A DNA stretch of 64,000 nucleotides from Closterium sp. Naga37s-1. Lineage: Eukaryota; Streptophyta; Zygnematophyceae; Desmidiales; Closteriaceae. The stretch is taken from assembly GCA_947471745.1 (NCBI GenBank), contig CANJKZ010000172.1:1880501-1944500 (forward strand). The letters are read 5' to 3'. The notes under the pieces were generated by a model, which made no database searches, had not been told where the DNA came from, and was given only the letters and a program-made list of their open reading frames with translations. Positions 53,476 through 64,000 of this stretch are shown here, piece after piece (the stretch's first letter is position 1; each line of letters starts with the position of its first letter). The position numbers were made by a program, and so were the translations under genes.

Positions 53476-54493
53476 TGTTGTGCCAACACATTACAGTGGC
53501 ACGGTCATCGCACTCCCATTCGGCCTACAAGCCTGCTCAGCTTCTGGAATTTTGTGGGGAGGTTGTTCAACACGTGTTCTTCAAACCCTCAAAGTTTCAG
53601 AGTTTTTGAAGCAGTTACCAAGGCATGACAACATTTTATGTTTCAAGACTTATGGCATCCCGGAAGTGTGTGTTACTCCTTTTTGGTAACACCCGAGTTC
53701 ACCATTTCGGCTGCTGACTCTTCTACCGAGATCTGATTGGTCTGAAATTCGGTCTGGCAGTCCTTTGCCTCGCTGTGCAAGTGGTCACCAAGTTTCAGAA
53801 CGATCCAACATCTGAGCATTGCGTGACAGCTGCCGAAATTCACTGTTCCGTAGTCATGGTGCACTGTTGGCAGCATTTCCCTTGCCACCCTTTCATTGTT
53901 GTCATGCCAATGGTGCAGGGACAGAGAATGAGACAAGAAGTACAGGTGGTCAAGTGGGACTCTACAACCCTCCTTTTGAGAAGTGTGGTCTTCCTGGAAG
54001 CAGCTTGCAAGAGGGTGCAAGTGGGAAGACAAGCTGACTCATGTTGGCTTGACTCACTATTGGTAGCCTTGAGTACAGCTCTGAACATCCAAGTGTGGTT
54101 GGCTTTGCTGACCTAGCTAGGACGTTTCCCATTCTTCTCTAGCCTTTCTCCCCTAGGACTCAACCTTCTCTGAGTTCCCAGGATGACCCAACCCCTTATG
54201 AGTCCCTTAGGCAATGTTGTACTCACCTCTTCCTTGCATCAATGAGAATACACGTTTTTTCAGCCGAGCTTACGTTTTCGTTCACTGCGTAGTGCACACA
54301 CCTCTGATAATAGCAAGTAATATACCGTTGGAAAGCAGACACCTAAGGCTAACCGCTGTCTAAGTTTCAGCCTCGTATGTTCTCGGAGCTGATCGTGACG
54401 GCGTTTTGAACAGAGGCGGTTTGAAGACGTCAGATTCTGCTTAGGCGGTTTCATGGGCATCCGCGACCCCTAAGTGGACTGCAGACTATAACA
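53476..54493 (+). repeat. Da 3' LTR (1,018 bp)
   Basis: Same 1,018-bp form as 41013-42030, including the TTTTTGG and CACCCGAG variants that distinguish it from the Db LTRs. Confidence 0.96.
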
Positions 54494-55789
54494 GCCAGAC
54501 CTCCCGCGGCCTCCCTTGGCGTCGTCGTCGTCGGAGTCACTGCGGTCAGGGCACTCGAAGGAGAGGTGGCCGGGGTCGCCGCACAGCCACTACTTCCTCC
54601 TCCACGACCGCTATCCTTGGCCGACTTCTTCTTGTCGGCGTCCTTGGTTTGCTTCCAGCCACTGCTACGCTGCCGCCAGACTGCCCACGCAGCCCCGGTC
54701 GACTACCCTGCTTCGCCGGGGCGACGTATTTCACCTGCGCCAGGAGCTCCTAGGACCGCTCAGCCTCCTGCATGGCTTCGTCCTGCAGGATGTACGAGGT
54801 CGAGGTGTCCTCGTTGAGCGTCGCCCGCGTGCTCGGCGCCATTGACAGGCGCTTCAGTAGGTTGTAGCTGCTCGGGAGACCCTGCATGACGTGCGTGACG
54901 TATGACGCCGTCGAGTACTGAGCGCGGCCATCCCGATGGTGGCGATAATCCGCCGAGCTCGGTTGCAGTAGTCGGTCGCAGTCTCCTGGTCGCCCATCCT
55001 CAGGTGTGTCAGCTGCCCCTCAAGTTGGGCGATGAACAGGTCGTCGGTGACTTGGTAAGTCGACTTGATGAAATGCCACGCCCGGTGGCCGACGTCGAGG
55101 TGCTCCCTGCACGACTTCAGGGCGATCTGCACGCCCGGCAAGCAGCAGAGCGAGATGACCGTGAAGGTCAGCAGCTGCACGGCGCGGAACTCCGCACGCA
55201 GATCGGGGTCCTCCGGCGTCGCCACGGTGCCTCGGGCAAAGCTGATCAGCCCGGCCATCTCCAGCTGGGGCTCGATGGCTTCCTTACAGGTGAGAAGGTC
55301 GGGGCGACCGACCAGCAGGGGAGTGACCAAGATCTTGTCCGGCGTAAACTTGAAGTAGCCGTAGCTCGATGCAATTCCGCCCGCCGTCACCTGGGACGCC
55401 GACATCGGCGACAATCCGCTTCGTCGACCTCCGACGTCGCCTTGCGAGGAGCCTGCGGCAGACGACCGCACCCCTCGCGCCTGAACACCGCCGACTTCAT
55501 CGGCGTGTATCACACCTCGTTGCCTCGACGTGCCTCCCGCATTGCTGCCGACTTGGCCACCACCGGCGTTGACGCCCACGACGCCGCTGCCTTCGTTGTT
55601 CACCGGTCGAGGAGAGGCTGGTTGAGAAGGGTGCTCCATCGCCCACATGGTGCGGAGTCCGGCCTCGACGACCGCCCAGGGAATCGCTCCATACTCTTGG
55701 GCATCATGGCGTCTCCTCGCGTCCTCCAGCCGTGCCTCCAGGGTGTCCACCACCCCTGCGTCACCTACGGCTCCTATCATAGTGACCAC
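54494..55789 (-). pseudogene. B gag and zinc-knuckle region
   Basis: ATG at 55789 (MVTMIGAVGDAGVVDTLEA) gives an open 311-codon gag, the least damaged of the A/B/E family. Blocks are VTAGGIASSYGYFKFTPDKI, EAIEPQLEMAGLISFARGTVATPEDPDL-type sequence and TDYCNRARRIIATIGM. A frameshift near 54925 ends it at 54854; the basic region and a knuckle remnant continue in other frames to 54494, where Da is inserted. It serves as reference for locating the insertions in A. Confidence 0.88.
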
Positions 55790-55873
55790 CGCATGGCTGC
55801 CGGCCTACAACCACGAATTAGGTAAGTGATGTCTACGTCGACCTGACTGAAAGGTAAGTCGTGTGCCGTCCAC

Positions 55874-55886
55874 GCTCACCGCACCA
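55874..55886 (-). other. B primer-binding site TGGTGCGGTGAGC
   Basis: Minus-strand 13-mer next to the LTR end (ATCTCCTCA), the same as in A and E. Confidence 0.75.
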
Positions 55887-56874
55887 TGAGGAGATAACTA
55901 CTACAACGCGAGTTAGACTACGGGCTAGGCACGGGTGCTCGCGTGATCTCTGCGTTCGTTCCTTAGTCGTTTCCTTGTGCGCACACTGCTTGCTAGTTCA
56001 CGGGGAAAGTTGGCAAGAGTTCCACTAGGAAAAGTTCAGAACAATGATCGCAACAACATTGGCAACACAGACTACATCAGAGCTAGCTAGGCTGCTGGTC
56101 GACCTCCAGCGCAGCATGGTCGACTGCGCTCCAGCGCAGCAGCGCTCGCACCGCTCCAGCGTTGCAGAGTAGCGGTGCGCCAACGTTGCAAGTCCACGGT
56201 GTGCCAACGTTGCAGCAAGTCGGCTGCAAAGCGTTGCACCCGCAGGACAACGGTGCACCTGCTTCGCAGGTGCGTGCAGCTGGTTGGCGCTCCACATCTT
56301 ATCACGAGCATATCGCATACGCCTGGCAGACTCCACGCCAGCGACTGCGCCCACCAGCCACGTCGACCTCGGGATACCACCTTCGAGGTCGGCCTCGGGG
56401 ACTCCACCCCGGCAACACTCGCACACGTTGCCCGGGTATCCTGGTCGACCGGGCAACCACTCCCGGTCGACCAGCTTGGTCGGCCGCCGGCTGCACAAGC
56501 TCGGCGTATCTCCCCTGTCGAGGTCGACGTCGGCCCCTCCTTCGTCGACCACCAGGTTCGGTCGACCACCTGGTCAACAACACTTGTGGTCGACCAGCCC
56601 CACCTCGACCAGCACAACTGTCAGCCGACCACCCTAGTCGGCTTCTCCAGGTCGGCGTCACCTAGTCGACGCCCTACGCATGTCGACCTTCCAAGTCGAC
56701 CTCCCCGAAATCGGCGCCCTCCCAAAGTTTGCGCCCTTGCAGTGGCCCCGTGCAGGTCGACCAACCCCGTCGACCAGTTCGCCCACTGCTGCAGATTGGC
56801 TGCTCCCCTCACACCCAACCACGAAGTCGGCTCCGCCCAAGCGAGGACGGGGCCACACCCAACTCCCGTTGACA
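55887..56874 (-). repeat. B 5' LTR (988 bp)
   Basis: It runs on the minus strand from TGTCAACGGGAGTTGGG (56874) to ATCTCCTCA (55887), followed outward by AAGTT. It is similar throughout to 20608-21594. Confidence 0.9.
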
Positions 56875-56879
56875 AAGTT

Positions 56880-59800
56880 GGCTCTAGATGGAGGTCAGGA
56901 GGAAGTGGTCGACAGCGTGAGTGCTGGTTCTGTGGAGACCCCGACCACCTTTTCTTCGAGTGTCCCGAACGTGACGACTCCGATGACGATGACCAAAAGG
57001 GGGGCCGCGGGAAGTCGGCCAATCGTCGCAGATGTCGGGATGAGAAGCCGCGCAAGGAGAAGCAGTCCATGAAGTCGACAACGTCGGCGAAGGACGCCAA
57101 CTCATCTTCTGGCGGCAAGAGCCGAGGCGACGGGGAGGCGTCGTGCTCACTGGTCGGCGTCGTGTAGTCGACCGTCTCGCTTGCACTAGAGGCTGGCGAG
57201 GACTTCAAGGCGGTGGCGGCCGACGTGCAGGCGAACCCGATGGCGGTGTTGCTCGACAGCGGATGCTCGCACCCTTGATGGGGATGAAGGAGGCCTTTGT
57301 CGACTTGGGGCAGAGCAGCGACGTCAAGTACGTGCAGGGCTTCAATGGGGCGCTGCAAACCGTCCAACGCCGCAGAGCCGTCGCCTTGCAAGGAGAGGCC
57401 GAGAAGGAGGTCCTCATCCCCGACGTGCTCTACGTCCCGGGCGTGCATCTGAACCTGCTGTCAGCCAGCCAGCTGAAGGACAAGGCGGTGTGAAGCTGCA
57501 GGACGACGACGACGAGATGCTGCTTGGTCTCAGGGCGGCGGGTCCTCTGCAGCGACCTTCGCCCTTGCACGACGAAGTTGAAGTCGGCGTCGGCGCCAAC
57601 TGAGGTGGTGGCTCTGCGGGCGATTGTCTCGGCGACAAAGTCGACAATGGACAGGTGGCATGAAGGGCTTGTGCATGTCGGCATTGACACGATCACAAGC
57701 TTGGCAATGCATGAAGCTGTCGACCGGGGCCGACTTGCCGTGCGTTTCCTGCGTTGGTAGGAAGTTGGCGCGGCACACCTTGCCGACAAGGGATCGGAAG
57801 CCGACGACGCCCTGGTCGTCGTGCATATCGACTTGTGCGGGCCATTCAGGGTGGCCGACAAGGATGGCAGCCTCTACTTCTGGCTGCCGAAGGACCACAA
57901 GACTCGCTTCGCATGGGTGAGGCTGGTCGCAAAGAAGTCCGACGTGCTGCGGGAGTTTGAGAAGTGGCTTCTGCTAGTGGAGTGGCGGATGAAGAAGGCG
58001 GTGCTGATGCTCCGCTCTGACCGCAGTGGCGAATTTTTGGGGAAGCTGTTTACCGATTTCGTGGACGAGAAGGGGATCGTCCAGGACTTGAATTGCCCGT
58101 ATACTCCGCAGCACAACGGCATGGCGGAATGGGAGATGCGGACGGTGGTTGAGACGGTGCTGATAATGCTGCTGCACATAGGAGTGCAGCACCACTGGTG
58201 GCACCTCGCCCTGCGGCAGGCCGTCCAGATGTGCAATTGTCTTAAGTGGTCGATATTGCCGTTGGGGACGACGCTGCACCAGCTGCTAACCGGCCAGAAG
58301 CCCGATTTGAGGTTGGCGTGCTTGTGGGGCTACATGTGCAGTTCATGGTCCTCGAGCAGCTGCGCGGCGGGAAGTTAGTGCCGAAGACCAGGTGGGGCCT
58401 TTACCTCGATGTGTCGGCATAGTGCAAGGGCTGGGAGGTGCTGGATTTGTCTGACAACAATGCGGTCACGACGGTCAAAACCGTCTTCTATGAAATAATA
58501 TCGCTAGAGATGTGGAAGTCGGAGCACGAGCCAGTGTCAAGGCGGACGCAGGCCAACCTGCCAACAGACACCTCGACCGCAACTTTCCCATTGCTCACCG
58601 AAGTCGGCGAGCCTGCTGACGACGACGTCTACCCTTCTCCCCTCCCACCCTTCGTCACCGACCTGCAGGCATCGACGCTGACGTCGGCCTTCGGCGATGA
58701 GGGGAGCTTTGGGGCGTCGCCTGGGGCGCCGGCCAGTGGCACCGCCAGCGGCCAATGTGACGACAAGTAAGTTAGCGAGGGAGAGAAGCCGACGACAATA
58801 AGGGAGCAGCAAGCAGTGAAGCCGATAGGGAGCTGCCGGCGAAGGAGAAGTTGGTAGGGGAGCCAACGTCAAGGGAGAAGTCGGCAGAGACGTCGGCTTT
58901 GGTGCTGCACGACAATGAAGAGGAGCTGTCGACGGGGGAGGAGTCCACCGACAGTAACGTGGTGGAGGTCCCGCCTAAACCCCAACGATCGGGCTGACTG
59001 TGAAGGCCGCCTGAGCGGCTGACCTACCACGTGTCTTTGCCGCAAGCTGCTTTTACCAAGCTGCACGACGACGCTGAGGCCGTCTTCGACCTGCCCGAGC
59101 TCGACCACTACGTGCATGCCGACCCAAAGCACCTCTGGGACATCCCCAACATGACGGTGAAGGAGGCATTGGCAATTTGGAAAGGCAAGGCGTGGAAGGT
59201 CGCCATGGGCGAGGAAATCCGTAGCCTCCTCGCGACGGGCACTTGGGAGCTGGTCAAATGGCCACACGGGCCTAGTCGTGAAGGGCTTTGCGCAGGTGTA
59301 CGGTGCCGACTACGAGGAGACGTATGCGCCGGTCGGGAGCTACGTGAAGTTGAGGATCTTCCTCGGCATCGTCACTGTCCTCGACCTTAACCTGATGCAG
59401 CTTGACATGAAGAATGCCTTCCTCCAGCGCAAGCTGGACCGTGTGCTCTACATAAACCAGCACGACTACTACAACGACGAGACTGGCCGGATGTGAAAGT
59501 TGCTAAAGGGCTTGTACGGGCTGAAGAAGTCGCCGCTGTTGTGGTACTCGGCACTCGACATCGTCCAAACCGGAGAGACTGGAAGAAGATCCAGGTCGAC
59601 GAGGCACTCTACTTCAGGGTCGGCGATGACGGAGTGACCTGCTGGGTGCTGGTCTACGTCAACAATCTGCTCGCCACCAGCAGAAGCATCACGATGCGTC
59701 GGGAGCTAAAGGAGTTGCTGGAGGCCGCCTTCAAGCTGCGCAAGATCAAGTTGGTTGAGAAGTACCCCGGGCTGGAGATTGTGCGTGACAGGCCGGCAAG

Positions 59801-60617
59801 GAAGCTGTGGCTACACCAGCAGACCTACATCGACAAGCTGCATATGCGATTCATCGACGAATGCAAGACGGTCGAATTCCTAAGACGCCAGTCTACGTCG
59901 ACGCCTAGACCTAGCTCATGTTCGAGGAGGTCGCGGGGAGGAGGAGTATTGGTAGACAGTCAGCTCGCTGCAGTTCACGACGACGACGAGGCCGGACATT
60001 GCCTTCGCGTGCAGCAAGCTGGAAAGCGGCTTGAAGTTGAGGCCGACCGCTGCCTCGCATATCTCGCTGACACCCGCAACACCACCTTGGAGTTCGGCGG
60101 TGGACCAGAGTCGCTGAGTCTGGTCGGCTACTTGGACGCCGGCGACAAGCGGAACCGGACGAGCACGAGCGGCTACGTGTTCGTTTTCGGAGGGGCCGCC
60201 GTCTCCTTGACGAGCCAGCGCATCAAGTGCGCGACGCTTTCCTCGACCGAGTCGGAGTACGTCGCGGCCACCGAGGTCAGCAAGGAGGCATGCCGGCTTC
60301 GTTTCCTCCTCGCCGAGTTCCAGCTACTGGACACTGGGACGCTGGCTGTCTTTCGGGTAGACAACAAGTCGGCCATCAAAGTCGCCGAAGGCTTGGGGCT
60401 GAAGGGAAACCTCAAGCACATGGGGCGGCGATATATCTGGGTGCAGAAGATGGTGAAGCGCAGGAAAATTGTGCTAAAGTACATCCTGACTTCTGAGCAG
60501 CCTGCCGACTTCTTGACAAAGGCGCTGCACTTACCGACTTTCAACCGGTGCTCCGTCGCGACCAGACAAGTGCGCCTGGTTGACTTCGGCGACGGTGACG
60601 ACGATGCGCACCAGTAG
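56880..60617 (+). pseudogene. E knuckle, protease, integrase, RT and RNase H, heavily disrupted
   Basis: After the right flank AAGTT, E resumes with the perfect knuckle CWFCGDPDHLFFEC (about 56925-56966). A stop follows near 57167. Protease AVLLDSGCSH (57245-57275) is frame-broken. GAG-pre-integrase CVSCVGRKLARH lies near 57740. Integrase (57821-58378) has HIDLCGPFRVADKDGSLYFW, LMLRSDRSGEF and YTPQHNGMAEWEMRT and lacks the fragment found in A and B. RT is split among 59031-59390, 59278-59496 and 59493 onward, with the catalytic site YVNNLL. RNase H (60140-60540) has ATLSSTESEYVAATE, VDNKSAIK and QPADFLTKAL. The last frame stops at 60615-60617. Confidence 0.9.
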
Positions 60618-60740
60618 GTGTCGTGCCCTTCTACACGGCTGGTGCGGTGACCGGTATGCTGTGTGCTGGGTGCACGTTGACGAAGACGAGTTTTTTCCAT
60701 GTAGTGCTGTCGTATGGGTGGGGGCCCAAGTGTGAACGCG

Positions 60741-60749
60741 GCAGGGGAG
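60741..60749 (+). other. E polypurine tract
   Basis: GCAGGGGAG directly before TGTCAACGGG. Confidence 0.78.
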
Positions 60750-61949
60750 TGTCAACGGGAGTTGGGAGTTGGCCCCGTCCTCGCTTGGGCGGAGCCGACT
60801 TCGTGGTCGAGTGCGCATGTAGTGCAGCTGACAGCCTGCAGTGGGCGACACCGACTTAGGCGAGCAAGTCGACGGATTTGGTCGACCTGCACGGCCCACT
60901 GCGAAGCTGCCGACGATGGGAAGCGCCGACCTTTACTTGTGTGGTCAACAAAGGGCTTCGTCGAACTGCGGATAGCCGACTTTGTGGTCGGTTAAGTCGG
61001 CTTGGTTAGCCGAATTGTGGATAAAGTCGCCATGGTTTGCCGAATTCGACAGTCAGCAGACTTGAAGGAAGTTGGCTGTAGCAGAGCCGACTTTGACGAA
61101 GTCGGCCAGAACTGGTGGTCGATGATGAAACTCGTCGACCTTGTAGGGGCGCTGACTAGAGGGCGCCAACCTTGGGAGGCCGACTTCGCGAATTTGGTGG
61201 ACAGTCTCAGGTGGTCGACGAAGGGGTTCGTCGACCTGCAGAGTGGCCGACTTGGTGAAGTCGGCCGGTGACCGTCAATCTGCGTGGTCGACGAGCACGT
61301 ACAGCTGTTGGTCGACTTCTGCCTTGCAAGTCGGCCCCGACTTGCTGGTTTCCTTGTCGACCAAGTTACAAGGGTGACGAGGTTTTGCGGGGTGCACGGC
61401 CGTCGCCCAAAATGTTTTGGCGAAGCCGACCTCAAAGTGGTATCCCGAGGTCAACGTGGCTCATCAGGCGTGGATAACGGCACGTGGCCGACTTGGCAGC
61501 AGTGTCATGCACGTGACGGTGCACGTCGCACCAACCGTCTGCAAGCACCTGCAAAGCTGGTGCGCACGTGTGCGCTGCTGTCATCCACGGGTGCAATGCT
61601 GGATGGCCGCCTTGCACCAGCGTTGGCACGCTGTTGACTTGCTACATTGGCAAGTCGCCTTTCTGCAGCGCTAGAGCGGTGCGGACTTTGCAGTGCTGGA
61701 ACGCAATCGACCTTGCTGCGCTTGAAGTCGACCTTGTTGCATGCTAGTCAGACTTGATTCTGATGTAGTCAGTTTTGCCAATGTTGTTCCTACCATTCTG
61801 AATTGTTGTTCCCAACCTTCTCTAGTGAAACTCTTGCAATTCTTGTTGTGAATATGCAAGCAGAGAGAACGATAAGGAGCTCTGCAATCACTCACACAAC
61901 CCGTGCCTTCCCGAATTCTAGCTCCCACCGTTGTATAGTGTTTCTCCGG
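60750..61949 (+). repeat. E 3' LTR (about 1.2 kb)
   Basis: It starts like the A/B LTRs, then diverges, and ends like the E 5' LTR (TTTCTCCG). The exact right edge is uncertain by a few bases because the terminal CA is not preserved where F sequence resumes. About ten GCCGAC/GTCGGC words occur between 60960 and 61500. Confidence 0.78.
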
Positions 61950-62151
61950 AAACTTCAAGCACATGGCGCCGCGCTACACCTCGTTGCAACAAATGGTGAA
62001 GCTAAGGAAGATTTTCTTGCAGTACATCCCGACCACTGAGGAGCCAGCCGACTTCCTGACAAAGGTGCTGCACTTTATGGCCTTCAACGTCGCGATCGGC
62101 CAAGTGCGCTTGGCCGACGTTGGCGACGGCGATGATGGCATGCGGCAGTAA
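61950..62151 (+). pseudogene. F RNase H C-terminal remnant
   Basis: It reads NFKHMAPRYTSLQQMV, FLQYIPTTEEPADFLTK and VAIGQVRLADVGDGDDGMRQ, stop at 62149-62151. It aligns with the last 65 residues of A RNase H (GNLKHMERRQAW onward). It starts abruptly at the E LTR boundary. Confidence 0.85.
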
Positions 62152-62299
62152 GCGCTGTGCCCTTCTGCATGGCTGGTGCGGTGCACGGCATGCTGTGTGT
62201 TGGGTGCAAGCCGATGATGGAATTTCCCCATGTACTCTATCCCTTGGGCTCTGGGGTGGACCTTAGGTCGGATGCCCAAGAGTGAGCGCGGCAGGGGAG

Positions 62300-63167
62300 T
62301 GTTGATCGTAAATTGCCCAAGAGTGAGCGCGGCCGAATTCAATTGGCATAGTCGATGAGGGGATTCGTTGACATGTGGGAACGTCGACATAGGCAATCGA
62401 CAAGCATGTACACCAGTTTGCGGGTTCATTCGGTCGACCAAGTTACTTTGTCGACGAGGTTCTACAGAGGTGTGTAATCGTCGCCAAGGTTGTTCTGGCG
62501 AGGTTGACCTACGCGATATCACGTGGTCAACGTGGCTCATCACGAACAACCGTTGGCTTATGGCCAACCTAACATCAGGGGTGATGTGCGTGGCAATGTA
62601 CGTCGTACTCAACCATCTACAATCACCTGCAAAGTAGCTCACATATGATGTCGCCTGTAGTTGCAACGCTGGCATGCCGCCCTGCTGCAGCATTGGCAAG
62701 CTGCCTTGGTGCATCACTAGCAGGCTACTGACTTGCTACATTGCCAAGCCGCCTTTCTGCAGTGTTGGCGCGGTGTCGACTTGCAGTGCTGGCACTGGCA
62801 GGTCACCAACGATGCTGCGCTGGCGTTCAACTTGCTTGCATGTTAAGTTGCCTTTTATCCGTTGTAGTCATTTTTTTAACTACAACGTTTGTTGTCTCAA
62901 CTTTTGCTAGTGAAACTCTTGTTGTTTTACCTAATAACTGCACAAGCGTTTGAGAACACAACCAAAGCTACGACAACTCAAACTGCCCGTGCCTTCACCC
63001 GTGGTTCAGCTCCCACTTTTGTAGAGTGACTCTTTGCAAGCATCGCACTATCTAGCTCGCACGCACTGCATTACTGTCTGTTTGTTTTGCTCATGGCTTC
63101 GCTCACAATTGTACTCGTTTATCTCTTTGTGCAATCTTAGCTCGTTTCATCAGTTGCACTTGTAACA
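62300..63167 (+). repeat. F 3' LTR (about 868 bp)
   Basis: It begins TGTTGATCGTAAATTG after the PPT and shares blocks with the E LTR (GTCAACGTGGCTCATCA, about 62525; GACTTGCTACATTG, about 62730). I place the end at CACTTGTAACA; no second copy confirms it. Confidence 0.6.
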
Positions 63168-64000
63168 ACTGGTAACGAAAACCTTAAACATTGTATCAAT
63201 TGTGTGTCTGTTCGTGTTGGCGAAGAATTCCAATGGTTAAGAGAAACGCGTCACAGGAGATGAAGGGCCACCGTGGAACCCGCATCTGCTCGCCCATTGG
63301 ACAATTCGAATCCAATAAAGCAGAACAAATAAGTCATCCACAGCGCACAATCCGCGATCACGGCATTTCGGCATGTGGTAACAGGGAAGCTGCGCCACTC
63401 GCAAGGAGCAGAGCCATCGGATCAGAAGTGTCGAGTCATGCGGTCTGCGAGTGCGAATGCACGCCAGTCGCCCCTCCATTCGCGTTCCTCCATTCAACCT
63501 TCACAGCGCTCCCTACAATAAGTTTCCCCTCTTCCGCTCACTTCGCCACCCTTGAGATTTCATCCCGTTAGCGAAACGTTGCTTGCAGGGAGGTAGCAGC
63601 CTTAGCAGGCTTGAGAAAACGGGTATAAAATGCTCTCTGGAGATCTCCGGAAATTGCACTATGACTTCACAAATTTGACAGTACTATTTAAGAGATTCAC
63701 AAATTGAGTCGCACTCCGAAGTCGCGACACTCTGAGTTTCTCAATGGTAACCTAACCCTTTGAAACGAACATGCCGTGAAATTCGGAGAATTATTGCGGT
63801 ACGGGATTGGACGGCGAGCTTGGTTACGGGGCTGTAATTTCGTCGGTGTTGTTGGCGAAGTCGGCGGGCGGTCGGAACTTCGGTGTTCTGCGTTTCGTAC
63901 TTTTCGTGGGTGGGTTTGACTTGGGCTGCCTGTCGGAACTTTGTCGCCCAACTGTAGGTTGAGACGCTTGACCAATCCGAACTGCAGGTGAGGTGGCGCT
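63168..64000. other. Right-edge sequence with no recognised gene
   Basis: Moderate GC, with no retrotransposon motif and no recognisable protein in any frame. A TATA-like GGGTATAAAATG at 63621-63632 lies about 370 bp from the window end and could be a host promoter on the + strand, but no downstream coding start is convincing here. Confidence 0.4.

Larger units (their letters stand above)
41013..54493 (+). mobile_element. Da: Ty1/copia element interrupted by its twin Db
   Basis: The LTRs 41013-42030 and 53476-54493 (both 1,018 bp) differ at three positions that I can find. The PBS is TGGTATCAGAGCT (42033-42045) and the PPT is GATGAGGGGGAGTT. Subtracting Db and its TSD leaves 6,740 bp, a standard copia length. 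It sits in B between the gag knuckle and protease. Its gag-pol is open on both sides of Db and would be continuous without it. Confidence 0.96.
20608..56874 (-). mobile_element. A/B: tandem of two copia elements sharing a central LTR
   Basis: On the minus strand the order is LTR (56874-55887), B internal, LTR (33833-33034), A internal, LTR (21594-20608). The central LTR has the B PPT on its right and the A PBS on its left, so it serves as B 3' LTR and A 5' LTR. Outer flanks are AAGTC (20603-20607) and AAGTT (56875-56879), a 5-bp TSD with one mismatch. Later insertions into it are G2, a solo LTR, C3 and Da/Db. Confidence 0.85.
18975..61949 (+). mobile_element. E: Ty1/copia retrotransposon split by the A/B tandem
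   Basis: It comprises a truncated 5' LTR (18975-19367), PBS (19368-19380) and gag (19457-20607), then the 36-kb A/B insertion. The rest of gag-pol (56880-60617), PPT and 3' LTR (60750-61949) follow. Joining across the insertion is supported by flanks AAGTC/AAGTT and by gag running into a zinc knuckle of the same family. The 5' LTR keeps only about 393 bp, against about 1,200 bp for the 3' LTR, so the left end is deleted and no outer TSD is seen. All coding is decayed. Confidence 0.8.
61950..63167 (+). mobile_element. F: 3' remnant of a related copia element
   Basis: The RNase H tail (61950-62151), 3' UTR, PPT (62291-62299, GCAGGGGAG) and 3' LTR starting TGTTGATCG at 62300 follow E directly. 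F is the same family as A/B/E by protein and LTR similarity. The part of F to the left of E is missing from the window, in line with the truncated E left end. Confidence 0.75.

Noticed and set aside
1..64000. CRISPR arrays, bacterial operons, rRNA and tRNA genes
   Set aside because: Repeats here are LTRs and minisatellites without spacer regularity. No rRNA or tRNA signature was seen, and PBS matches are tRNA-complementary sites only.

Overview
The window is a eukaryotic, plant-type genomic segment made almost entirely of nested LTR retrotransposons. I found no intact host gene, rRNA, tRNA or CRISPR array. Ty1/copia elements with 5-bp target site duplications (TSDs), primer sites of the initiator-tRNA-Met type (TGGTATCAGAGC) and chromodomain Ty3/gypsy elements point to the green plant lineage. 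The GC-rich, Gly/Ala/Pro-rich proteins would suit a streptophyte alga or a bryophyte, but that is inference and the species cannot be named from sequence alone.

Layout, left block (1-16690). The 3' half of a + strand gypsy element, G1, holds two short-LTR copia elements. C1 (1369-8581, minus strand, decayed, TSD GGCCA) lies in the integrase tail. C2 (9107-16475, + strand, identical 133-bp LTRs, one open gag-pol frame, TSD GCACC) lies in the G1 LTR. Next come about 400 bp of AT-rich sequence, a 1.3-kb non-autonomous LTR element N1 (17087-18411, TSD AGGCT), and about 560 bp of unassigned sequence.

Right block (18975-63167). This is a nest up to five levels deep. A copia remnant F (61950-63167) abuts copia E (+ strand; gag at 19.4-20.6 kb, pol at 56.9-60.6 kb). 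E is split by a minus-strand tandem of two related copia elements, A and B. They share one LTR (20608-56874; LTR-A-LTR-B-LTR; flanks AAGTC/AAGTT). A contains gypsy G2 (26123-31488), an 819-bp solo LTR (31929-32747, TSD CACCC) and a small LTR/leader fragment. B contains the same fragment at the same integrase position, a deleted short-LTR copia C3 (34150-37077), and a third copia family: Da (41013-54493, TSD GCCAG), itself interrupted by its near-twin Db (44046-50781, TSD GAGTG).

Functionally, only C2 and Db keep open, full-length gag-protease-integrase-RT-RNase H frames between near-identical LTRs; they are the plausible recently active copies. The rest are pseudogenes or parasites of such machinery. 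LTR divergence orders the insertions: C2 0/133, Db about 1/1016, Da about 3/1018, G2 about 16/381, C1 about 6/128. The most novel signals are non-coding. One is a repeated covarying stem-loop (ACTGGYCTTGTGRCC) before the polypurine tract (PPT) of all three short-LTR elements. Another is a GGGCCCACC palindrome-containing box 38-41 nt after the primer-binding site (PBS) start in four element types. The third is the LTR-sharing tandem. The last 830 bp (63168-64000) carry no recognisable gene.
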